A DNA stretch of 64,000 nucleotides from Pseudoxanthomonas jiangsuensis (GTDB lineage Bacteria > Pseudomonadota > Gammaproteobacteria > Xanthomonadales > Xanthomonadaceae): the NCBI RefSeq assembly GCF_010093185.1, contig NZ_PDWL01000018.1, positions 1 through 64,000 on the forward strand, read 5' to 3'. The notes under the pieces were generated by a model. The model saw only the letters and a list, made by a program, of their open reading frames with translations, was not told the origin of the DNA and searched no databases. Of this stretch, positions 1 through 9,113 are shown piece after piece; position 1 is the stretch's first letter, and every line of letters starts with the position of its first letter. Both the position numbers and the translations under genes were made by a program.

Positions 1-2
1 CA

Positions 3-491
3 GGCCGGAGACGCCGAGCACGCGCAGCCCGGCCGCGCCCCGCCCCCCGCCCCCAGCCCGCCGCCGTCACCGTGGCCAGCATGGTCGCCCGCGAGGGCCG
101 GCTGTTGCTGGTCGAGGAGCGGATCGACGGCCGCCTGGTCCTGAACCAGCCTGCCGGCCATCTCGATCCCGGCGAGACCCTGGCCGAGGCCGCGGTCCGC
201 GAGACCCGCGAGGAAAGCGGCTGGGACATCGAACTGGAGGCCTTCATCGGCACCTACCAGTGGACCGCGCCCGGCGGCCAGGCCTACCTGCGCTTCGCCT
301 TCGCCGGCCGCGCCCTGGCCCACGACCCGGACCGTCCCTTGGACACCGGGATCGAGCGGGCCCTGTGGCTGACCCCGGGCGAACTGCGGGCCGAGGCCGG
401 CCGCCACCGCAGTCCGCTCGTCTGGCAGGTCGCGGCCGACTGGCTGGCCGGACGCCGCTACCCGCTCGACCTGGTGCGCTCGCTGGGATGA
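3..491 (+). CDS. NUDIX hydrolase, 5'-partial (NudJ-like)
   Basis: A NUDIX-family pyrophosphohydrolase cut by the left window edge. The complete Nudix box is visible (G-x5-E-x7-RE-T-REESGW), carrying the metal-binding glutamates that cleave nucleoside diphosphate-X substrates. The frame is open back to base 3 with no start codon before GTG at 72. That GTG lies inside the conserved first beta-strand (VTVASMV), so the true start is probably upstream of the window. The gene overlaps mnmA by 4 nt (ATGA), and the order NUDIX-mnmA-hflD mirrors E. coli nudJ-mnmA-hflD. This suggests a NudJ-type thiamine-diphosphate/nucleotide phosphatase, but substrate cannot be read from sequence. Confidence 0.85.
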   Translation, partial: GRRRRARAARPRPAPRPQPAAVTVASMVAREGRLLLVEERIDGRLVLNQPAGHLDPGETLAEAAVRETREESGWDIELEAFIGTYQWTAPGGQAYLRFAFAGRALAHDPDRPLDTGIERALWLTPGELRAEAGRHRSPLVWQVAADWLAGRRYPLDLVRSLG

Positions 492-1600
492 GCGGGACCG
501 GCACGCACGCGCCGCGGACCGTGGTCGGGGTCTCGGGCGGGGTGGATTCCTCGGTCGCGGCCTGGCTGCTGGTCCAGGCCGGGGAGCCGTGCGCCGGCCT
601 GTTCATGCAGAACTGGGACGACGACGGCAGCGGCGATTGCCGGGCCGAGGAGGACCGCCGCGACGCGGTGGGGGTGTGCGGGCGGCTGGGGATCCCGTTC
701 CACTTCCGCGACTTCTCGAAGGAATACTGGGCCGGGGTGTTCGAGCACTTCCTGGCCGAGTACGCCGCCGGGCGCACCCCGAACCCGGACGTGCTGTGCA
801 ACCGCGAGGTCAAGTTCAAGCACTTCCTGGACGCGGCGCGCGAGCTGGGGGCCGAGCGCATCGCCACCGGCCACTACGCCCAGGTGCGGCGCGAGGGTGG
901 GCGCTGGCGGCTCTTGCGCGGCGCCGACCGCGACAAGGACCAGAGCTATTTCCTGCACCAGCTGGGCCAGGCGCAGCTGGCCGCCACCGTGTTCCCGATC
1001 GGCCACCTGCCCAAGGCCCAGGTGCGGCAGCTGGCGCGCGAAGCCGGCCTGGCGACCCATGCCAAGAAGGATTCCACCGGCATCTGCTTCATCGGCGAGC
1101 GCGATTTCCGCGAGTTCCTCGGCCGCTACCTGCCGGCGCAGACCGGCGAGATCCGCGATCCGCAGGGCGTGCGGATCGGCACCCATCCGGGCGTGTTCTA
1201 TTTCACCCTGGGCCAGCGCGAGGGCCTGAACATCGGCGGCGTGCGCGGCCGCCCGGCGGCACCCTGGTACGTGGTCGGCAAGGACGTGGCCGGCAACGTG
1301 CTGTACGTGGACCAGGACCGCGACAGCCCCTGGCTGCTGGCCGGCACGGTGCGCACCGAGGCCATGCACTGGATCGAGGGCGCACCCCCGGCGGCCGAGT
1401 TCGACTGCACCGCCCAGGTCCGCTACCGGCAGGAAGAACAGCCATGCCGGGTCCGGGTCCGCGACGACGGCAGCCTGTCGGTGCATTTCGCCGTTCCGCA
1501 GCGCGCGGCCACCCCCGGCCAGTCGCTGGTGTTGTACGACGGCTCGGCCTGCCTCGGCGGCGCGGTGATCGAGTCCACCGACGCCCCGCAGCCCCGGTAG
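488..1600 (+). CDS. mnmA: tRNA-specific 2-thiouridylase MnmA
   Basis: Cytoplasmic enzyme that thiolates U34 at the wobble position of Lys, Glu and Gln tRNAs. The 370-residue product has the usual family length. The ATP-pyrophosphatase PP-loop SGGVDSS lies at residues 16-22. The nucleophilic Cys of NPDVLCN is at residue 104, and the second catalytic Cys of [10 protein letters not shown], which carries the persulfide, is at residue 200. ATG 488 is chosen because it overlaps the NUDIX stop by 4 nt and puts the PP-loop at the usual distance. It probably shares a transcript with the NUDIX gene; hflD follows 37 bp downstream. Confidence 0.97.
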   Translation: MSGTGTHAPRTVVGVSGGVDSSVAAWLLVQAGEPCAGLFMQNWDDDGSGDCRAEEDRRDAVGVCGRLGIPFHFRDFSKEYWAGVFEHFLAEYAAGRTPNPDVLCNREVKFKHFLDAARELGAERIATGHYAQVRREGGRWRLLRGADRDKDQSYFLHQLGQAQLAATVFPIGHLPKAQVRQLAREAGLATHAKKDSTGICFIGERDFREFLGRYLPAQTGEIRDPQGVRIGTHPGVFYFTLGQREGLNIGGVRGRPAAPWYVVGKDVAGNVLYVDQDRDSPWLLAGTVRTEAMHWIEGAPPAAEFDCTAQVRYRQEEQPCRVRVRDDGSLSVHFAVPQRAATPGQSLVLYDGSACLGGAVIESTDAPQPR

Positions 1601-1637
1601 GGAACGGCGCGTGCGGCACGCCGGGTAGAATGCGCGC

Positions 1638-2249
1638 ATGACTTCTTCCTACGACGACCGCGTGCTGGCCCTGGCCGGCCTGGCCCAGGCTCTGCAGCAG
1701 GTGCGCCGCATCGCCGAGACCGGCCAGAGCGACAACGCCGCCGCCCGCCCGGTGCTGGACAGCGTGTTCCGCATCGATGCCGACTCCGCCGAGGCGGTCT
1801 ACGGCGGCCATGGCGGCCTCGCCCCCGGGCTGCGTCTGCTCGCCGACTACCTGGCCAGTCGCGGTGACGATCCCCTGCTGCCGCGACTGGCACTGGCGAC
1901 GATGCAGCTGGAGCGCCGCTTCTCCGGCGAACCCGGCACCCTGGCCGCGGTCGGCCAGGGCATCGCCGCGCTCGCCCCCCGCGCCGCGGAACTGGGCAGC
2001 ACCCATCCCGAGGTCCTGGCGGCGCTGGGCACGCTGTACGCCGACACCATCAGCCAGCTGCGGCCGCGGATCATGGTCCAGGGCAACCCGCACTACCTGG
2101 GCCAGGCCGGGGTGGTGTCGGAGATCCGCGCCCTGCTGCTGGCCGCGGTCCGCTCGGCCCTGCTCTGGCGCCAGGTCGGCGGCAGCCAGTGGCAGTTCCT
2201 GCTGGGGCGGCGGGCGATGCTGGAGGCGGTGCAACGGCAGCTGCGCTGA
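1638..2249 (+). CDS. hflD: High-frequency lysogenization protein HflD homolog
   Basis: A 203-residue helical protein of the HflD (YcfC) family. In E. coli, HflD is a peripheral inner-membrane protein that binds phage lambda CII and favours its degradation; its native cellular role is unclear. Family features seen are the N-terminal [14 protein letters not shown] stretch, a central segment with [14 protein letters not shown], and the C-terminal WQFLLGRR. It follows mnmA as in E. coli. The next E. coli neighbour, purB, is absent here and a chemoreceptor gene follows instead. Confidence 0.93.
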   Translation: MTSSYDDRVLALAGLAQALQQVRRIAETGQSDNAAARPVLDSVFRIDADSAEAVYGGHGGLAPGLRLLADYLASRGDDPLLPRLALATMQLERRFSGEPGTLAAVGQGIAALAPRAAELGSTHPEVLAALGTLYADTISQLRPRIMVQGNPHYLGQAGVVSEIRALLLAAVRSALLWRQVGGSQWQFLLGRRAMLEAVQRQLR

Positions 2250-2338
2250 CCGGCGGGCCGTCCGGGACGGTTCGCCGGACCGTGGCGTATGGCGTGGTCG
2301 CGGGCGCGGCGGCATCCGTTTTCCGGAGGCGCCGCGGC

Positions 2339-2365
2339 TAAAGGCCCCGGGGGTGCGGCCGATAC
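2339..2365 (+). promoter_or_regulatory. Sigma-28 (FliA) promoter of the chemoreceptor gene
   Basis: TAAAGGCC at 2339-2346, 11-nt spacer, GCCGATAC at 2358-2365. This matches the enterobacterial FliA consensus (TAAAGTTT-N11-GCCGATAA) in spacing and in nearly all key bases. The downstream ATG is at 2394, leaving a leader of about 20 nt. It places the receptor in the late flagellar class. Confidence 0.8.
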
Positions 2366-2393
2366 TGCGAACGTGGTTACGCAGAGATCGCTC

Positions 2394-3587
2394 ATGGACT
2401 CCCGATTGCTCATTCGCATGGCAGCGCCGCTGGTGCTGACTCTCCTCGCTCCCATCGCTGTCGGCTTCGAGTGGCCGGCCCCGGTGCGTTGGGCGATCCT
2501 GACCACCCTGACCCTGAGCTGGTTCGGCTTCGCCGCCTGGCTCCTGCTGCGGGGCGTGCCCGCGCCGGGCCGTTCGGCCGAGCACCTGCGCCTGGTCCGC
2601 GAGCAGGACCAGCTGCTGTCGGACCTGCGCGGCTTCGTCGGCAAGGAGATCGACGGCTCGCGCCATGAGATCGAACGCGCCCGCGACCTGATCCGCCAGG
2701 CCGTCGCCGGCCTCGGCGGCAGCTTCGACGCGATGAACCGCAAGTCGCGCCAGCAGAGCGGTGCGATGGCGCGGATCATCGCCGACCAGGACGGCGCCGG
2801 CGGCGTGGACGTGGCCCGCTTCGCCCAGCACGCCAGCTCGCGCATGGAGCAGCTGGTGGAGGCGCTGGAGCAGGTGGCCGGCCAGAGCACGACCACGGTC
2901 CAGCACATCGACCAGATGGCCCAGCACCTGGACGGGATCTTCGCCCTGCTGGAGGACGTCAAGTCGATCGCCGACCAGACCAACCTGCTGGCGCTGAACG
3001 CGGCGATCGAGGCCGCCCGCGCCGGCGAGGCCGGCCGCGGCTTCGCGGTGGTCGCCGACGAGGTGCGCAACCTGTCCGAGCGCTCGACCACCTTCAACGA
3101 GCAGATCCGCAAGCTGGCGCACAGCTCGAAGGACGCTATCCATAAGGTCCGCGAAACCGTCACCCAGATGGCTTCGCGCGACCTGGACCGCTCCCGCGAG
3201 GCGCGGGCCGAGGCGGCGCAGATGCTGCAGAACGTGGCCGCGATCAACAACTCGCTGGGCGACGGCATGCGCGAGATCTCCGAGTGCGGCCGGGCGATCG
3301 ACAGCTCGGTGGCCGAGGCGGTGCGCGCCCTGCAGTTCGAGGACATCGCCACCCAGGCCCTGGGCGGCGCCCACGTCCACCTGGATCGCCTGGATTCGAT
3401 CAACCGCGAGGCCATCGCCTTGCAGGAGCTGCTCCACCGCAGCAACGGCGCGGCCGACGAGGACATGCTGCGCGCCCTGCAGCGCCTGGGCCAGCGCCTG
3501 CACGACCTGCGCGGCGAATGGGAGACCCCGCCGCACAAGCCGGTCAGCCAGCAGAGCATGGGCGCGGGCACGGTCGAACTGTTCTGA
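2394..3587 (+). CDS. Methyl-accepting chemotaxis protein without a periplasmic sensor
   Basis: Chemoreceptor of 397 residues. Two hydrophobic segments (about residues 8-22 and 31-49) are separated by only some ten residues, so there is no periplasmic ligand domain. The rest is a cytoplasmic coiled coil. The hairpin tip that contacts CheA/CheW is intact ([19 protein letters not shown], then [13 protein letters not shown]). ATG 2394 is chosen over an upstream in-frame start at 2289 because it lies just after a FliA promoter and begins directly before the first membrane segment. The C-terminus ends in GTVELF. The stimulus is unknown; it may sense membrane state or an internal signal. Confidence 0.9.
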   Translation: MDSRLLIRMAAPLVLTLLAPIAVGFEWPAPVRWAILTTLTLSWFGFAAWLLLRGVPAPGRSAEHLRLVREQDQLLSDLRGFVGKEIDGSRHEIERARDLIRQAVAGLGGSFDAMNRKSRQQSGAMARIIADQDGAGGVDVARFAQHASSRMEQLVEALEQVAGQSTTTVQHIDQMAQHLDGIFALLEDVKSIADQTNLLALNAAIEAARAGEAGRGFAVVADEVRNLSERSTTFNEQIRKLAHSSKDAIHKVRETVTQMASRDLDRSREARAEAAQMLQNVAAINNSLGDGMREISECGRAIDSSVAEAVRALQFEDIATQALGGAHVHLDRLDSINREAIALQELLHRSNGAADEDMLRALQRLGQRLHDLRGEWETPPHKPVSQQSMGAGTVELF

Positions 3588-3644
3588 GCGTGAGGTCCGT
3601 TTCTCCGGCCGTCGTCCTGGCGGCCCTGACCGGATGCGTACCAG

Positions 3645-3668
3645 GCCCCGGCTCGATGCCGGGGCTTT
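3645..3668 (+). terminator. Rho-independent terminator after the chemoreceptor gene
   Basis: An 8-bp GC stem (GCCCCGGC at 3645-3652, GCCGGGGC at 3658-3665) with a 5-nt loop, followed by TTT. It lies 57 nt after the chemoreceptor stop codon. Confidence 0.65.
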
Positions 3669-3711
3669 CGCGTGCGTGCGCGGCGGCGATGCGCCGCGAC
3701 CGGAGGCGGGC

Positions 3712-3945
3712 GTGAGCGGCTCGAGCGCATTGCGCCAGGCGCCGGCATCGCGCACGGCGGCGGGCACCGTGCCGCAGGCGGCGGCCGCATCGCCCCGGCT
3801 GGCGAAGATCGAGGCGCTGGCGGCGGCGGAGCTGCGCCAGGCACGCGCGGCCTGCGCGGTTGCGGTTCCCGAGCCTTTGCTGGCCCACCTGTGCTGGGAC
3901 CTGGATCTGCCGGGCCAGCGCGGCGTGGACGAGGAAGCGCCCTAA
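3712..3945 (+). CDS. Small hypothetical protein, 77 aa
   Basis: Possible short gene starting with GTG 3712, preceded by a good ribosome-binding site (GGAGG at 3702-3706, 5 nt spacing). The product is alanine-rich and probably helical, with one Cys pair-like stretch around LLAHLCWDLDLPG. No family is recognised. It lies between a terminator and the 3' end of the convergent GGDEF-EAL gene, and no promoter was seen. In DNA this GC-rich, open frames arise by chance, so it may not be a real gene. Confidence 0.4.
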   Translation: MSGSSALRQAPASRTAAGTVPQAAAASPRLAKIEALAAAELRQARAACAVAVPEPLLAHLCWDLDLPGQRGVDEEAP

Positions 3946-4065
3946 CGGCGGCAACGGGCATTGGGTCGCCGGCTTCGGGCGCTTGTGCGTTGGGATGGGT
4001 GCCTTCGGCGGACGGATCCCGATCGGGAAGACGGGATGGCCGGCAGTGCCGCCGGCCGATACGGC

Positions 4066-6891
4066 TCAGCGCGCCTGCGCCCGCAGCGGCAGCGTGCCGC
4101 TCCAGCCCTCGGCCAGGCCGGCCTCGTGGTACTGGCGCAGCCACTGCGCCAGCTCGCGCGGCGGCAGCGGCCGGGTGTAGACATAGCCCTGGATCTCGTC
4201 GCAGCCCCAGGCCTTGAGCTGGGCCTGCTCCTCCTGGGTTTCCACGCCCTCGGCCACCACCCGCATGCCCAGGGCATGGCCGATGTGGACGATGGCCTGG
4301 GTGACCTCGCCGGCGTTGGCGTCGCGCAGCATGTCAGTGACGAAGCTGCGGTCGATCTTCAGCCTTTGCACCGGGAAGCGGTTGAGGTAGTGCAGGTTGG
4401 AGAAGCCGGTGCCGAAGTCGTCCACGGCCAGCTGCACGCCGTGCTTCTCGAACACCTGGAAGCAGTGGCGCAGGTTGTCGCTGTCCAGGATCAGGGCCGA
4501 TTCGGTCAGCTCCAGTTCCAGCCGCGCCGGCGGCCAGCCGGCGCGCTGGCACAGGGCCACCACCCGCTCGGCGAAGCCCGGGTCGCGCAGCTGCACGCCG
4601 GAGACGTTGACCGCGATCCGGCCGAAATTCAGCCCGGCCGCATGCCATGCCACCGCCTGGCGGCAGGCCTCGGCGATCACCCACTCGCCCAGGCGCACGA
4701 TCTCGCCGCACTGCTCGGCGATCGGGATGAACTCGCCCGGATGGCAGGAGCCGCCCGGCCAGTGCCAGCGCAGCAGCGCCTCGATCCCCGGCGGGTGGCC
4801 GTCGCCGATGCTGACCTGGGGCTGGTAGACCAGGGTGAACTCCTCGCGCTCCAGCGCGCCGCGCAGGGCGTGCTCGATCTCGAGCCGGCGGCGGGCGTGG
4901 CGCTGGATTTCCTCGTTGTGCACCTGCCAGGCGTTGCGTCCGCGCTCGCGCGCCACCTGCAGGGCGGCATGGGCCGCGCGCAGGAGGTCGTCGAAGGCCT
5001 GGCCGTCGGGCCCGAGGCGGGCGATGCCGACGCTGGCGCCGACCTTCAGGTGCTCGCTGCCGAACGCCAAAGGCTCGGACAGCGCGGCGATCAGGCGGCG
5101 GGCGGCGTCTTCGGCCTCGGCGATCTCGACCGGGCGGCGCAGGACCACCATGAATTCGTCCCCGCCCAGGCGGCCGAACAGGTCGCCGCCCTGCAGGGTG
5201 TGGTGCATGCGCCCGGCGGCGGCCTTGAGCATGGCGTCGCCGGCGGCATGGCCGAAGGAGTCGTTGATGCTCTTGAACCCGTCCAGGTCCACCAGCAAAA
5301 GGGCCAGGCCCTGCTCCGGCGCGCCGTCGCCGGCGCCGTCCTGGGCGGCGGCGATCGCCTCCTCGGCCTGGACCCGCAGCAGGAAGCGGTTGGGCAGACC
5401 GGTGAGCAGGTCGTAGTGGGACAGCAGTTCGATCCGCTCGCTGGTCTCCAGCTCGCGGCTGACGTCGCGGAACAGGGCCACGAAACGCGGCGCCAGGCCG
5501 TCGCGGCTGTCCAGCTCGACCAGCACCTGGACCCGGATCCTCTGCCCGTTCTGGCGATAGAAGCACAGCTCCAGCTGTTCCGGCGGGCCGCCGGCGGCCA
5601 GTCGCACCAGCGCCGCCTCGAAGGTCTCGCGCGACTCCCGGGTGTACAGCGCCAGGGCGTCGTCCAGGGCCAGCGGGCCGGGCGGCAGGCCGTGCAGGCG
5701 GCAGCATTCGTCGGTCCACTGCACCCGCCGGGTGTCCGGCTCGATCTCGCAGCCGCCGATGTGGCCCAGGGTCGAGACCCGCTCCAGCAGTTCGGTGCGC
5801 CAGCGCAGCAGAGCGTCGGCGCGGCGGCGCTCGGTCACGTTCTGGACCTGGCCGAGCACGCGCACGATGTGGCCGTCCGCGTCCAGCTGCGGCTGGCTCC
5901 AGGCCTGCAGGTGCAGGGGCTGGCCGTGGCCGTCGCGCAGTTCCAGTTCGAAGTGGACCGGCAGGCCGTCGCGGCGCATCCGCCGCCAGGCCCGGCGCAG
6001 GGCCGAGGTGGCCGTGCGCGGGAGCCGCCGCAGCCAGGCCCGGGCCGAGTCGCGGGTGCGCACCGGCTGGCCGAGCAGGCGGTACAGGTCGCGCGGCCAC
6101 CAGCCGCTGTCGGTGAGCGGGTCCCAGGACCACGAGGCCATCCCGGCCAGGCGCTGGATCTCCTCCAGCAACGCCTGCTGCCGGCGCAGGCGGTCTTCCA
6201 GCTGCTTCTGTTCCTCGATCGCGGTGTAGGTGCCGACCATCCGCAGGGGGCGGCCGTCGGCCGACCAGGCCACCACCCGGCCGCTGTCGCGGACCCAGCG
6301 CCAGCCGCCGTCGGCGTGGCGCACCCGGTGCTCGCAGACGTAGGCGCCGGTATGGCCGGCCAGGTGGCTGCGCATGTTGGCGCGGGCGCGCTCGACGTCG
6401 TCCGGATGGACCAGCGCGAACGCGGTCTCCATGCTGTCGTCCGGCGCGTCCTCGACGGTGTAGCCGAGCATGGACAGCCAGCTCTCGGAACGGAAGATGC
6501 GATTGGCGGCGATGTCCCAGTCCCACAGGCCGTGGCCGGCGCTGTCCAGCGCCACCTGCCAGCGGCTGGCGCCGTCCGGATCGGGAATGCTCAGGGTGTA
6601 GGCCAGCACGCCGCCCTCGGGCGCGCGCACCGCGCGCAGCCAGCCGTCCAGGCGACGCTCCAGGCCGGGCAGGCTGCAGGCCACGGCCTGCTGCTGGTTG
6701 CCGGCCAGGGCCAGGCGCAGGTCCTGCAGCAGCGGGGCGTACCGGGCGGCCGCTTCCGGCAAGGCGAGGGCCTGCGCCGCCGGATTGGCGGCCAGCACCT
6801 GCCCTTCCTCGTCCAGGACCAGAAGTGCGCTGTTGATCGGGTGCTGCATCAGGCTGGCGATCGCGCCGGCATCCACGCCCTGTCTCTCCAT
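4066..6891 (-). CDS. PAS-PAS-PAS-PAS-GGDEF-EAL cyclic-di-GMP turnover protein
   Basis: A 941-residue soluble signalling protein with no obvious membrane segment. Roughly four PAS-like sensor domains occupy residues 1-500, followed by GGDEF (about 500-665) and EAL (about 685-930). GGDEF is intact (RLGGDEF, near residue 574), but the inhibitory RxxD site is replaced by QGGD, so product inhibition is likely lost. The EAL domain keeps the residues needed for hydrolysis: EALLRW, the Asn of NVSG, ELTES, DDFGTG, LKID, AEGVE and the Gln of IQGY. It could therefore make or degrade cyclic-di-GMP; phosphodiesterase activity looks best supported. Its position beside flagellar genes suggests control of motility. 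Confidence 0.93.
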   Translation of the reverse strand: MERQGVDAGAIASLMQHPINSALLVLDEEGQVLAANPAAQALALPEAAARYAPLLQDLRLALAGNQQQAVACSLPGLERRLDGWLRAVRAPEGGVLAYTLSIPDPDGASRWQVALDSAGHGLWDWDIAANRIFRSESWLSMLGYTVEDAPDDSMETAFALVHPDDVERARANMRSHLAGHTGAYVCEHRVRHADGGWRWVRDSGRVVAWSADGRPLRMVGTYTAIEEQKQLEDRLRRQQALLEEIQRLAGMASWSWDPLTDSGWWPRDLYRLLGQPVRTRDSARAWLRRLPRTATSALRRAWRRMRRDGLPVHFELELRDGHGQPLHLQAWSQPQLDADGHIVRVLGQVQNVTERRRADALLRWRTELLERVSTLGHIGGCEIEPDTRRVQWTDECCRLHGLPPGPLALDDALALYTRESRETFEAALVRLAAGGPPEQLELCFYRQNGQRIRVQVLVELDSRDGLAPRFVALFRDVSRELETSERIELLSHYDLLTGLPNRFLLRVQAEEAIAAAQDGAGDGAPEQGLALLLVDLDGFKSINDSFGHAAGDAMLKAAAGRMHHTLQGGDLFGRLGGDEFMVVLRRPVEIAEAEDAARRLIAALSEPLAFGSEHLKVGASVGIARLGPDGQAFDDLLRAAHAALQVARERGRNAWQVHNEEIQRHARRRLEIEHALRGALEREEFTLVYQPQVSIGDGHPPGIEALLRWHWPGGSCHPGEFIPIAEQCGEIVRLGEWVIAEACRQAVAWHAAGLNFGRIAVNVSGVQLRDPGFAERVVALCQRAGWPPARLELELTESALILDSDNLRHCFQVFEKHGVQLAVDDFGTGFSNLHYLNRFPVQRLKIDRSFVTDMLRDANAGEVTQAIVHIGHALGMRVVAEGVETQEEQAQLKAWGCDEIQGYVYTRPLPPRELAQWLRQYHEAGLAEGWSGTLPLRAQAR

Positions 6892-7022
6892 GGCACCGGA
6901 TCCGCACGCCGGACCCGTCGTGGGGTTAACGGCCGCCGGCGTCCATTGTTGAGCGCACGGTCCTCCGTCGTCGTCCGGGCCGCTGATATGCTTGCCGCTT
7001 CTGCCTGATCAGGGGGACCTGG

Positions 7023-9113
7023 ATGCACGGACGGGCCAGAACCGGCGATCCCGCGCGCGCCCTGCCCGGCGCCGACGCAGCCGCGCGGGCACGCGCGATG
7101 AGCTGGCGGATCCCCCTGCTCTACGTGGTCCTGGGGGTGCTGTGGATCGTGTTCAGCGACCGCGGCATCGCCCTGCTGGTCTCCGACCCGGTGCTGATCA
7201 CCCGCCTGCAGACCTTCAAGGGCGGCTTCTACATGGTCGCCACCGCGGTCCTCCTGTACCTGCTGCTGCGGCCGCTGGTCGAGCGCCTGTTGAGCTCGCA
7301 GCAGCAGGCGCTGGAGTCGGAATGGCGCTACCGCGAGCTGTTCGAGGCCAACCCCAGCCCGATGCTGACCTACGAGCTGGATTCGCTGCGGGTGGTCGAC
7401 GCCAACCAGGCCGCGAGCGCCTTCCTCGGCTGGACCCGCGGCGAGCTGCAGGGCATGGACATGGCCATGCTCTGGCCGATCGATTCGCAGGAGCAGTTCC
7501 TGCAAGCCGCCGCCGCCGTGCGCGACAAGCCCGCCCTGCCCTGCACCCGGCTCGAGCGCCTGCGCCTGAGCAGCGGCGAGGTCCGCGACGTGGAACTGCG
7601 CAGCGCCGACGTCACCCCCGGCGACGGCCGCCCGCGCACCCGGCTGATGGTGGTGTCCGACCGCACCACCGAGATCCTGTCCCAGCGCTCGCGCGAGCAG
7701 GCCATGGCCCGGCTGCAGGAGGCCCAGCGCCTGGCTCGGCTCGGCTCCTGGGAGGTGGACCTGCAGACCCGGCTGGGCCGCTTCTGCCCGATCCTGCAGC
7801 ACCTGCTCGGCCACAACATCGCCGACGACCGCCCGCGCGCCCTGCACGACGTGCTGGTCGCCGCCGACGAGGCCAGCCAGGCGCGCCTGGAGCAGCTGCT
7901 GGACGAACTGGCCGGCGGCCAGCTGCAGAAGGTCGACGTGCTGCTGCCCTTCGTCGCCGCCGCCGGCCGCGAGCGGCTCTTGCGGCTGCGCGCCCAGCAC
8001 ACCGTGGAGGACGGCCGCCGGCTCCTGCGCGGCACCGTCCAGGACGTGACCGAGGAGCAGCAGACCCGGCGCCTGCTGGACGAGCGCGAGCAGCAGTTCC
8101 GCGAGCTGGTGCGGATCCTGCCCGACGGGGTGATGATCCTGTCCGGCGAGAACGTGATCTACGCCAACCCGGCCTGTGGCGGCCTGTTCGGGACCCTGCC
8201 CGAGGCCCTGCTCGGCGAGCCGCTGGCGACCCTGGCCGCCGGCGAGGACCTGCCGGCCTTGCGCGCCTGGCTCGATGGCCGGGCTCCGCTGGACGGCCCG
8301 CCGCGGTTGCGACGCAGCGACGGCAGCACCTTCCGCGCCGCGCTGTCCGGCGCCGACGCCCGTTACGGCGGCCAGGCCTGCCGGCTTCTGCTGGTGCGCG
8401 ACCTGAGCGAACCGGAACGCATGCGCGATGCCCTGGCCGCCGGCAACCTGGAGTTGCAGGCGATGGCCCGGCGCCTGTTCAGCGCCCAGGAGGACGAGCG
8501 CCGCGCGATCTCGCGCGAGCTGCACGACGACATCGGCCAGGCGATCACCGCGATCAAGCTGTCGGCCCACGCGGTCATGGGCGAGGACGATCCCGCCCGC
8601 CGCCAGGAGGACCTGGAGGCGGTGGTGGAGACCGCCGACACCACCCTGGACAAGCTGCGCAACCTGTCGATGCTGCTGCGCCCGCCGCAGCTGGACGCGC
8701 TGGGCCTGGAGGCGGCCCTGCGCTGGCACGCCGGGGTGCTGTTCCGCAATTCGCCGGTGCAGCTGGACCTGGACATCCGCGCCCTGCCGCGAAGGCCGGA
8801 GCGCGAGGTCGAGCAGGCCTGCTTCCGGATCGCCCAGGAAGGCCTGACCAACGCCCTGCGCCATGCCGGCGCCCGCAGCATCCAGCTGGCCTTGGATGAC
8901 GACGACGGCCGCGGCCTGTCCCTGCGGATCGACGACGACGGCCGCGGCTTCGAGCCCGGGCAGGCCCGCGGCCTGGGCCTGGTGATCATGCGCGAACGCG
9001 CGCAGAGCGCCGGCGGCCAGCTGCACATCGAGACCCTGCCCGGCGGCGGCACCCACATCCGCCTGCAGCTGCCCTACGCGCCGCACACCGCCGCCTGGGG
9101 CGAACGCGCATGA
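7023..9113 (+). CDS. Sensor histidine kinase, NarL/HisKA_3 type, with PAS domains
   Basis: A 696-residue kinase. Two N-terminal membrane segments (about 28-47 and 64-84) flank a short FSDRG-containing loop. PAS-like domains follow (about 95-215, 225-345, 355-470). The dimerisation/phospho-acceptor helix has ISRELHDDIGQ with His501, typical of HisKA_3 kinases that partner LuxR/NarL regulators. The C-terminal ATPase has an N-box (EGLTNALRHAG) and G-boxes (DDGRGF, GLGLVIMRER). Its stop overlaps the next start by 4 nt (ATGA), so it is co-translated with a receiver-bearing EAL protein. No LuxR regulator is adjacent; the orphan at 30334 is a candidate partner. Confidence 0.92.
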   Translation: MHGRARTGDPARALPGADAAARARAMSWRIPLLYVVLGVLWIVFSDRGIALLVSDPVLITRLQTFKGGFYMVATAVLLYLLLRPLVERLLSSQQQALESEWRYRELFEANPSPMLTYELDSLRVVDANQAASAFLGWTRGELQGMDMAMLWPIDSQEQFLQAAAAVRDKPALPCTRLERLRLSSGEVRDVELRSADVTPGDGRPRTRLMVVSDRTTEILSQRSREQAMARLQEAQRLARLGSWEVDLQTRLGRFCPILQHLLGHNIADDRPRALHDVLVAADEASQARLEQLLDELAGGQLQKVDVLLPFVAAAGRERLLRLRAQHTVEDGRRLLRGTVQDVTEEQQTRRLLDEREQQFRELVRILPDGVMILSGENVIYANPACGGLFGTLPEALLGEPLATLAAGEDLPALRAWLDGRAPLDGPPRLRRSDGSTFRAALSGADARYGGQACRLLLVRDLSEPERMRDALAAGNLELQAMARRLFSAQEDERRAISRELHDDIGQAITAIKLSAHAVMGEDDPARRQEDLEAVVETADTTLDKLRNLSMLLRPPQLDALGLEAALRWHAGVLFRNSPVQLDLDIRALPRRPEREVEQACFRIAQEGLTNALRHAGARSIQLALDDDDGRGLSLRIDDDGRGFEPGQARGLGLVIMRERAQSAGGQLHIETLPGGGTHIRLQLPYAPHTAAWGERA

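Noticed and set aside
2289..2393. Upstream start for the chemoreceptor gene
   Set aside because: It would place the sigma-28 promoter inside the coding region and add non-conserved Arg/Gly-rich residues before the first membrane helix.
4038..4057. GGCCGGC/GCCGGCC hairpin near the 3' end of the GGDEF-EAL gene
   Set aside because: Stem is good but no T-run follows in either direction, so it is not called a terminator.
4055..4062. GCCGATAC resembling a sigma-28 -10
   Set aside because: No TAAA-like -35 at the right distance and it lies before the 3' end of a convergent gene.
3961..7008. Long plus-strand open frame (about 1015 codons) opposite the GGDEF-EAL gene
   Set aside because: Its translation shows no domain and is Gln/His/Arg/Val-rich, the usual shadow of a high-GC gene on the other strand; the minus-strand protein has clear motifs.
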